The position numbers and the translations under genes were made by a program. A stretch of DNA of 64,000 nt from an uncultured Thermogutta sp. GTDB taxonomy: Bacteria; Planctomycetota; Planctomycetia; Pirellulales; Thermoguttaceae. Positions 57,565 to 64,000 of this stretch are shown piece by piece; the stretch's first letter is position 1; every line of letters starts with the position of its first letter. The notes beneath the pieces were generated by a model. It was not told where the DNA came from. It ran no database searches and saw only the letters and a list, made by a program, of their open reading frames with translations. Where the stretch lies: positions 37,339-101,338 of the forward strand of contig CAKZMM010000108.1 in the NCBI GenBank assembly GCA_937128505.1, given 5' to 3'.

Positions 57565-60500
57565 GTGGGTTGGATTTTCGGCCCCAAACGCAGCAATCGA
57601 AAACGGCTTGGCGTCAGCTCAAGGGTGTGTGCTCCCAAGCAGGGATTGCGAGCGGCAAAGTTAGAGCCGTCGGTTTGGCGGCAGTGCCGCATGGAGCCAC
57701 TTGAGAGGCGCGAACTGCTGAGCGTGCAGCCCATCGAGTTAGGGGTGGTTTATTTTGAAGCGGCGACGGAGTTGGATGAGTCTGGCGACATTTTCCACGT
57801 CACATTCCTGGGTGGAGCCCCGGGAACACGCCTAACGGAATTGCGAATCGACACGGATAAGTTGGGCGACGGGCTCACCATCGGCGACGCCCTGTTCGAT
57901 ACGCACTTGGGAGGAACCGGCGCATTCGGAGCTGCACCGTTTATCATCCTGGAAAAAAACGGCATTGATTCGGTTATCGCCGCGGTGGAAGACGGCGGCA
58001 CCTTGCTGCGATTGACTTTCACCGGTTTCGATCCGGGGGAGACCCTCGTCTTCTCGATCGATGTCGACGAGATGGGCTTTCGCGGCCCTAATGCTGTGGT
58101 GGAGGGGAACGAGTTTGAGGGGTCAATCCTTACCGCATCGTTTGAAGCCCCTCATTACTACCCGGCTTCCCAATCGGCTCGATTCTGGGATGACTTCGAT
58201 CCGCTTTTGCGATCCACCTCGTTGGAGCTTCCACCCGATAACTATGTCCCGCCGGGCGACGTACCGCGTCCTGTCCACACGGCAGGTGGGTTTATCGTGC
58301 TGGAACAGATTCCGTTACCGGTCGCCATCGCTGGCACCGTATTTGAGGACAAAAACCTCGATGGCAGGCGTGGGGTGGAAGAACCGGGTATCCCGGGAGT
58401 GCAAATCCAGTTGTGGCGGTGGGAAAGCGACCGATACGTGTTTACCGGTCAAAGCCAAACTGCCGACAGCGAAGGCCGCTACCGTTTCGAAGGGCTGTTA
58501 CCGGGCACTTACCAAATCGTCGAATTGCAGCCTGCCGGGTGGTTTAGCGTAGCAGCGCTACCGGGTTCTGTAGCAGACCAAACCCGTGGAGAGGCGCAAG
58601 GTACCGATGCCATCATCTCCGTCAGCCTCCTCGGCGGGGAAGTATCGGAAAATAACGACTTCGCCGAGGTGCGACCCGTCTCTTTGAGCGGCTTCGTTTA
58701 TCATGATGCGAACGACAACGGTTGGTTCGATTCCATTGAACAGGGAATTGCCGACGTCACGGTTCGCGCGGAATATCTGGGGCCACTTCCTACGGAAAGC
58801 TCCATTTATACCGCGGTCACCTTGGGCGATGGGAGTTTTCACTTCGCGGGGCTTATGCCCGGTTCGTACCGGCTGGTTGAAACGCAGCCAGGTGGCTACC
58901 TAGACGGTCGCGATCGTTCCGGAAGTGCCGGAGGACTTGTAGACGATGCAAGCGATACGATCGCGCCAATCTGGCTTGCAAGCGGGGAATCGGGCGTTGA
59001 TTATTGGTTTGGGGAGTTGATGCCGGCGAGCATCTCCGGTCGTGTGTTTGCAGATCGCAACCAGAATTGTCGCCTCGATGACGGGGAAATTGTTTTGCCC
59101 GGGGTCACGATTTGGCTGCTGGATACCCAGGGAAACCGGCTCCGTTCCACCACGACCGATGCCCGGGGGTTTTACCGCTTTGATCGACTTCCGCCGGGCA
59201 CATATGGCGTCGAGGAGGTGCAACCGGCTGGCTTTTTCGATGGGCCGGAACGAGTCGGCTCTGCCGGGGGGATCATCCAGGTTCCCGACACAATTCGCAG
59301 CATCGAGCTTCGTTCGGGGACCACAGGAACTGACTACGATTTTTGCGAATGGGAGTCAGCAAGTCTTAGTGGCACAGTTTACGAGGATGATAACAACGAC
59401 GGCATAAAGAATTCGCAGGAGCGAGGGATACCTGGGGTGATACTCACCCTTGTTGATGAGCTTACCGGCGATGTGGTCGCCACCACGGTGACAAACTCAG
59501 CCGGGGCCTATCAATTTTCGAATCTTGTTCCGTTTCGCTCTTACCAAATCCTCGAAACGCAGCCAAGCGGATATTTGGATGGCATCGATACGCCGGGAAC
59601 TGCCGGCGGCACAGCCGATCAATCAGGGGATCGGATCCATCAGATAGAGCTTTTGCCGGCCGTCGATGGTCGCGGGTACAACTTCGGCGAATTGCAGCCT
59701 GCATCAATCGCGGGACGTGTGTTCACCGATCGGGATGGTAACTGCCGACTGGATGCAGGGGAACATCCCTTGGCCGGAGTAACGATTTGGCTACTGGATT
59801 CTTCCGGCCGGCGCATTGCCAGCACGCGAACCGATAGCGAAGGAAATTACCGCTTCGAAAACCTCCCGCCAGGGGTTTACGGGCTGGAGGAAATTCAACC
59901 GGCAGGCTTTTTCGACGGCCCTGAGTGCATCGGCACAGCCGGGGGTTGGCTACAGGGAACTGACCGAATTGTCGGCATCAAGCTTGCACCCGGTACGCAA
60001 GCCACTCGCTACAACTTCAAGGAGTGGGAGCCGGCGCGGCTAAGCGGTTATGTCTTCCGCGATGGTCCCTCCGTGCTTAGTCTGACCGGCAGCCCCCTAG
60101 AAGTGCTCTCCGATAATCGCGATGGGATGCGAACTCCGGACGATCGCCCAATCCCGGGGGTTATCCTGCAACTTACCGACGCTCAAGGTCGGCCAATCCT
60201 CGGAGCCGACGGTCAACCGCTGAGGGCGATCACCGATAGCTCCGGGTACTACGAATTTGTAAACCTGCCGCCGGGCGTGTATTGCGTGTTCCAAGTGCAC
60301 CCCGAGGGCTTCGTGGATTGGATCGATACGCCGGGATTGCTGGGCGGCACTGCAGTAAACCCGGGGCAGCCGGTGGATCCGGCTATTTTGGAGGAGTTAC
60401 TCGTCGATCCCAGAAACGATGCCATCCTAAATATTCACTTGCGACCTGGGGATATCGGCACCGAGTACAATTTTAGCGAAATCGAGGTCACGCCCCTTCT

Positions 60501-61713
60501 GTTTCCGGCAGATCCGCCGATTCGTGAAACCCAAATCTTGGTGGTGCAACCTCTGTATCTGTCCGAGAGGGTGTATTTGGCCCCGGTGTATTCAGTGGAG
60601 GCCCCGCCTGTGTGGCGGTTTGGTCCGGGAGCGGGATTCCTCGAGGGGCGAACCTGGCATTTAAGCATCGTAAATGCCGGCCAACCGCGGCAGACATCCG
60701 GGGGAACTAGCGAAATGAAGGTGGCAAGCACCGCCGGTAGCCCTACCGCATGGTCGGAGACAAAGATGGACGAGGGTCGCTGGGAGATTGCCGATTCCAC
60801 AACCGGCAAAGCACTTCGGCGCATTCAGTTCGGTTTATCGCAGGCAATTCCGTTGGTGGGCGATTTTAACGGCGATGGCAAAGCCGAATTAGCGGTCTAC
60901 CAAGATGGAATCTGGTTTATCGACCTGAATGGCAATGGGCAGTGGGACGACGGGGATTTGTGGATCCGTTTGGGCTCCCAGGCCGATACGCCCGTAGTCG
61001 GTGACTGGGACGGCGATGGCAAGACCGATATTGGCATTTTCGGGCCTGCTTGGCCCGGGGATGATCAAGCGATTGCCCATGAGCCAGGGCTCCCCGATTT
61101 TGCCAACGCCACACGGGGAATTCCGAAGAACATACCGCCCGAGGTAGACAACGCTGCCCGGGGCTGGCGCACGTTGCAACTGACTTCCCGCGGACCGTTG
61201 CGAAGCGATTTGATCGATCATGTGTTTGCCTTTGGTCACGAAGGGCACATTCCGGTAACCGGTGATTGGAATGGGGACGGAGTGACGAATATCGGTCTAT
61301 TTCGAGACGGTAATTGGTGGCTTGATACCAACGGTAACGGCCGCTGGGATGCCGAAGATTCGATTGTCAGTTTCGGTCAGCCGGGTGACCGACCGGTCGT
61401 GGGCGACTGGAATGGGGATGGAATTGATGACCTCGGCGTATGGCGGGGCGGAGTATTCGTGATGGATAACGACGGAAATCGACGGCTGACCGCGGTGGAT
61501 CGTGTATTCCAACTGGGCGGGCCACAGGATGTTCCGTTGGCGGGCGATTTCAACGGTGATGGTATCGACGACCTCGTGGTTTACCGGCCAATCAACCAAC
61601 CTCAAACTTCGCATAAAGTGGCGGCATTTTCTGGATCTGGAGATCCGCCGGGACAACACGAGGGCGGCAGCACTGGGGGGGTGGCAAACACCGCCGGAGC
61701 AATCCTTCGTTGA
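57565..61713 (+). CDS. Giant planctomycete surface protein with SdrD/Cna-B-like repeats
   Basis: This 1382-residue protein has LERRELLS at residues 46-53 in a basic N-terminus. A cohesin-like beta domain (about 60-230) is followed by six SdrD/Cna-B-type beta-sandwich repeats. Each begins like ASISGRVFADRNQNC and ends like LPPGTYGVEEVQPAGFFDG. Repeats 3 and 5 (starting near residues 490 and 712) are nearly the same, indicating a recent duplication. The C-terminal third has FG-GAP-like calcium loops (GDFNGDGKAEL, GDWDGDGKTDI, GDWNGDGIDDL) in which acidic residues are intact. I infer a calcium-stabilised surface stalk or adhesin. It starts at a GTG with GGGAGG upstream. Confidence 0.82.
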   Translation: MGWIFGPKRSNRKRLGVSSRVCAPKQGLRAAKLEPSVWRQCRMEPLERRELLSVQPIELGVVYFEAATELDESGDIFHVTFLGGAPGTRLTELRIDTDKLGDGLTIGDALFDTHLGGTGAFGAAPFIILEKNGIDSVIAAVEDGGTLLRLTFTGFDPGETLVFSIDVDEMGFRGPNAVVEGNEFEGSILTASFEAPHYYPASQSARFWDDFDPLLRSTSLELPPDNYVPPGDVPRPVHTAGGFIVLEQIPLPVAIAGTVFEDKNLDGRRGVEEPGIPGVQIQLWRWESDRYVFTGQSQTADSEGRYRFEGLLPGTYQIVELQPAGWFSVAALPGSVADQTRGEAQGTDAIISVSLLGGEVSENNDFAEVRPVSLSGFVYHDANDNGWFDSIEQGIADVTVRAEYLGPLPTESSIYTAVTLGDGSFHFAGLMPGSYRLVETQPGGYLDGRDRSGSAGGLVDDASDTIAPIWLASGESGVDYWFGELMPASISGRVFADRNQNCRLDDGEIVLPGVTIWLLDTQGNRLRSTTTDARGFYRFDRLPPGTYGVEEVQPAGFFDGPERVGSAGGIIQVPDTIRSIELRSGTTGTDYDFCEWESASLSGTVYEDDNNDGIKNSQERGIPGVILTLVDELTGDVVATTVTNSAGAYQFSNLVPFRSYQILETQPSGYLDGIDTPGTAGGTADQSGDRIHQIELLPAVDGRGYNFGELQPASIAGRVFTDRDGNCRLDAGEHPLAGVTIWLLDSSGRRIASTRTDSEGNYRFENLPPGVYGLEEIQPAGFFDGPECIGTAGGWLQGTDRIVGIKLAPGTQATRYNFKEWEPARLSGYVFRDGPSVLSLTGSPLEVLSDNRDGMRTPDDRPIPGVILQLTDAQGRPILGADGQPLRAITDSSGYYEFVNLPPGVYCVFQVHPEGFVDWIDTPGLLGGTAVNPGQPVDPAILEELLVDPRNDAILNIHLRPGDIGTEYNFSEIEVTPLLFPADPPIRETQILVVQPLYLSERVYLAPVYSVEAPPVWRFGPGAGFLEGRTWHLSIVNAGQPRQTSGGTSEMKVASTAGSPTAWSETKMDEGRWEIADSTTGKALRRIQFGLSQAIPLVGDFNGDGKAELAVYQDGIWFIDLNGNGQWDDGDLWIRLGSQADTPVVGDWDGDGKTDIGIFGPAWPGDDQAIAHEPGLPDFANATRGIPKNIPPEVDNAARGWRTLQLTSRGPLRSDLIDHVFAFGHEGHIPVTGDWNGDGVTNIGLFRDGNWWLDTNGNGRWDAEDSIVSFGQPGDRPVVGDWNGDGIDDLGVWRGGVFVMDNDGNRRLTAVDRVFQLGGPQDVPLAGDFNGDGIDDLVVYRPINQPQTSHKVAAFSGSGDPPGQHEGGSTGGVANTAGAILR

Positions 61714-62236
61714 GACAAGCCCCTTAAGCAAGTAGAGTAATCCCGGTGTGATGAAGGCCCCTATTAATCCTTCGTGAAGGAAAAGGGGTTTGTGCGAGAT
61801 TCTTCTCTGAAAGTGCTACCCTCACACCCGCCTTGAGGGGATTAAAAGTTAACGGAACGGTTCTTTGCGGCAAATGCGCAATTTGCCGCAACCGGTGGCG
61901 CCGCTCGCAAAATTTAGCGACACCGCTCGCAAGATTTTTCATCGGATTAGGCGGTTTCTCTTCAGCCCAGTCTTCTAGCACGAACCGCTGCAATACTCCG
62001 TGAGCGTGCCTTTTGATCTGCAACTCCCCCGCGGCGGAAACATTTATCGATTTGCAACTCCGCCGCACCGAAAACATGTATCGCTCCTGGATACTCGCGG
62101 TGCATAAAGAGGAAAAAGGAGGAAATAACTAGGCCATTCCAAAATATCAGCCGGCGGCCTCTATGATCCGCTTAAAAGCGACTTGCGCCGTCGACGTGCC
62201 CTCGAAGCATCTTTTTTAGAGAAAGGAGGGGCGATT
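61714..62236. other. Intergenic between convergent genes, hairpin and repeats
   Basis: 523 bp without a gene. It holds an 11-bp perfect inverted repeat, a 22-bp duplication (CCGCTCGCAA at 61901 and 61923) and a 34-bp duplication (GAT(C/T)TGCAACTCC at 62015 and 62049). Confidence 0.5.
61865..61891. terminator. Perfect 11-bp inverted repeat between convergent genes
   Basis: TTGCGGCAAAT-GCGCA-ATTTGCCGCAA forms an 11-bp stem with a five-base loop. It lies between the ends of a plus-strand gene (61713) and purB (62237). No T-run follows on either strand, so it may be a bidirectional transcription barrier or a protein-binding palindrome. Confidence 0.4.
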
Positions 62237-63670
62237 CTAAACCACCACCTCGGCTTGGATTTGCAAGGCTGCCTGGTATTTCCGCCGAATAGGTTCCACG
62301 ATATCGTGAATAAATTCGTCGACTTGCTCGGGAGCCCGGCCTACGAAGGTTCGTGGGTCGCAAACCTCTCGAAAATTAACCGCCGCGAAGGCAGGATCGG
62401 CAGCCAATCGAGCGATCAAATCGTTTTCGCCCCCTTGCTCTTTGATAACGGTGGCGGCTGCCTGACTATGTTGCCGGATTCGCTCGTGGAGTTCTTGACG
62501 ATCGCCCCCGGCAGCCACCGCAGCCATCAGAATGTTTTCGGTCGCCATGAAGGGAAGCTCGGCCCGTAAATGCCGTTCGATGACTTTCGGATAAACAACG
62601 AGGCCCTCTGTGATGTTTTGGCAGAGGATCAGCACCGCATCCGCCGTCAAAAATGCCTGCGGCAAAACCAGCCGGCGATTCGCGCTATCGTCTAAGGTCC
62701 TTTCGAGCCACTGAGTGGCGGCGGTCATTGCCGTGCTGGATTGCAAGGAAATGAGAAATCGGGCTAATCCGCAGATCCTCTCGCACCGCATCGGATTGCG
62801 TTTGTACGCCATCGCGGAACTGCCGACTTGTTGCGCTTCGAACGGCTCCTCGATTTCCTTTCGATGAGCAAGAATCCGCAGGTCTGTGGCCATCTTGTGA
62901 GCACTTTGAGCAATTCCCGATAGCAGATCGAGGACCTGCGAATCGACCTTTCGGGAGTAGGTCTGCCCCGTCACCGGGTAACTTGCAGCAAAGCCCATCT
63001 TCTCCGCCACGCGACGTTCTAATTCTTGGACCTTACTATGATCGCCCTCGAAAAGGCTGAGGAAGCTGGCCTGAGTGCCGGTCGTCCCTTTAACGCCGCG
63101 GGCCTTGAGTGCAGCCAAGCGGTGGTCCAATTCTTCCAGATCCAACACGAAATCATAGGCCCAAAGGCAGGCCCGCTTGCCTATGGTGGTCGGCTGGGCA
63201 GGTTGCAAATGGGTGAAAGCCAAGCATGCCAAATCCCGCCAACGTACCGCGAAATGCGCAAGGCGGTCGATTACGGCCACTAACCGATTCCGCAGCAGCT
63301 CGAGCGACTCGCGAATGAGAATCAGATCCGTGTTATCGGTAACATAACAACTGGTCGCCCCTAAATGAATGATCCCCCGAGCACCAGGGCATTGATCCCC
63401 GTAAGCCCGAACATGGGCCATCACGTCATGGCGGAGTTGACGCTCATACCGAGTCGCGGCCTCGAAATCAATTTCATCGACGCGGCTTCTTAGCTCCTCG
63501 ATCTGTTCAGGGCGGATCGGCAGCCCCAGCTCAGCTTGGGCTTCCGCCAAGGCGACCCAGAGTCGCCGCCAGGTGCTGAATTTCCTTTGCGGCCCCCAAA
63601 TCTCCGCCATTTCCCGCGAGGCATATCGCTCGATAAGCGGATTGTCGTAGAAACGATTTGCGCCGGTCAT
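62237..63670 (-). CDS. purB: Adenylosuccinate lyase
   Basis: The 477-residue enzyme splits fumarate from adenylosuccinate and from SAICAR in purine synthesis. It has [14 protein letters not shown] near residue 83, [15 protein letters not shown] near 145, and the mobile catalytic loop [15 protein letters not shown] near 280. The usual loop reads SSxMPxKRNP; the Pro-to-Ala change here is in a generally conserved position but the serine is kept. I start at the ATG at 63670, which gives the usual N-terminus; a TTG 13 codons upstream is possible. GGGGA is 12 bases from the ATG. No other pur gene is adjacent. Confidence 0.93.
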   Translation of the reverse strand: MTGANRFYDNPLIERYASREMAEIWGPQRKFSTWRRLWVALAEAQAELGLPIRPEQIEELRSRVDEIDFEAATRYERQLRHDVMAHVRAYGDQCPGARGIIHLGATSCYVTDNTDLILIRESLELLRNRLVAVIDRLAHFAVRWRDLACLAFTHLQPAQPTTIGKRACLWAYDFVLDLEELDHRLAALKARGVKGTTGTQASFLSLFEGDHSKVQELERRVAEKMGFAASYPVTGQTYSRKVDSQVLDLLSGIAQSAHKMATDLRILAHRKEIEEPFEAQQVGSSAMAYKRNPMRCERICGLARFLISLQSSTAMTAATQWLERTLDDSANRRLVLPQAFLTADAVLILCQNITEGLVVYPKVIERHLRAELPFMATENILMAAVAAGGDRQELHERIRQHSQAAATVIKEQGGENDLIARLAADPAFAAVNFREVCDPRTFVGRAPEQVDEFIHDIVEPIRRKYQAALQIQAEVVV

Positions 63671-64000
63671 AGGAAGAGCAATTCCCCATGTGAAAAGAAG
63701 CTTTCTCAAAACCTGCGTATTCCCCGTCCGAACTGATGCCGGTTAATCATATGCTTTACGTCGTCTCATCTACAGACGTCTTCCCCCTCGGTGCAGATCC
63801 CAGATGGTTTACCAGTGATGTTCGCAAACCGTATGAACCCGGCTCACGTAGACGTGGATGCCCGTGAATAATGTAAAAACTTTAACTGTTAAAACTTTAA
63901 CTTCATTCATCACGCATTCCCCGTGCGCGACGATACCAGCATAGCCGGTGTATTTGTGGCCGAAACCGGTGAGCACATTCCACGGAGGCGCGGATAACCA
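63671..64000. other. Upstream region of purB to window end
   Basis: No gene is seen in this 330-bp stretch. Its end holds the edge of another CRISPR-like series, described separately. Confidence 0.4.
63912..64000. CRISPR. Possible edge of another CRISPR-like series (2 units)
   Basis: GCATTCCCCGTGCGCGACG followed by ATACCAG starts at 63914. ACATTCCACGGAGGCGCGG followed by ATAACCA ends the window. The matching ATTCC positions (63916 and 63977) and GATA positions (63932 and 63993) are both 61 bp apart. The series may continue beyond the window. Confidence 0.4.

Overview
The window looks like a chromosomal piece of a planctomycete (Planctomycetota, most likely Pirellulales; a Thermogutta-like thermophile is a guess I cannot test here). 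The evidence is two giant exported proteins with the planctomycete N-terminal LERR(E/D)LLS motif, a Tat-exported DUF1501 protein, a Tat-exported Gfo/Idh/MocA oxidoreductase, a di-heme beta-propeller protein, and SdrD/Cna-B-like repeats. Only about two thirds of the window is coding. The long spacers carry many short direct repeats. I see no phage genes, transposases, rRNA or cas genes.

Layout. 1-4.5 kb: deoC and a cupin gene (minus strand), then 2.6 kb of apparently empty DNA and tRNA-Lys(CUU). 4.7-5.6 kb: two degenerate CRISPR-like series with a 61-bp period. 5.7-9.6 kb: an exported heparinase-like protein, a small membrane protein and the N-terminal stump of an ADP-ribosylglycohydrolase. 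9.7-14.6 kb (minus): a KamA-type lysine 2,3-aminomutase, an ATP-grasp ligase and an ATP-grasp/GNAT fusion, which look like an uncharacterised beta-amino-acid pathway. 16.2-22 kb: a three-subunit proton-translocating transhydrogenase (pntAA, pntAB, pntB), with a CRISPR-like array between pntAB and pntB, followed by two amidohydrolase-fold genes. The second amidohydrolase has lost its metal-binding histidines. 22.9-28.8 kb: larC, a membrane-anchored HTH-like protein, a peptidase-MA-like metalloprotease, nikR and a GYD protein. 29.9-35.6 kb: a di-heme propeller protein, a Gfo/Idh/MocA oxidoreductase and a full-length ADP-ribosylglycohydrolase. 36-43.7 kb: a PP2A-like phosphatase, an RraA-like protein, transketolase, tRNA-Leu(UAA) and leuA. 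43.7-45.9 kb: a long repeat-bearing spacer with a possible 21-residue gene. 45.9-61.7 kb: two giant surface proteins flanking a DUF1501 protein, a FAD amine oxidase-like enzyme and a seven-bladed WD40 protein. 62-64 kb: purB and the edge of another CRISPR-like series.

The most unusual signal is a set of imperfect repeats at seven intergenic loci, spaced almost exactly 61 bp apart with unrelated sequence between. They resemble decayed type I-E CRISPR arrays (about 29-nt repeat plus 32-nt spacer). The repeats begin TTCCCC and end near GGGATA-ACC in one orientation, but differ from locus to locus. The best candidate for an undescribed enzymatic system is the KamA/ATP-grasp/ATP-grasp-GNAT cluster. 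All functions are inferred by reading motifs in the sequence; no database search was run.
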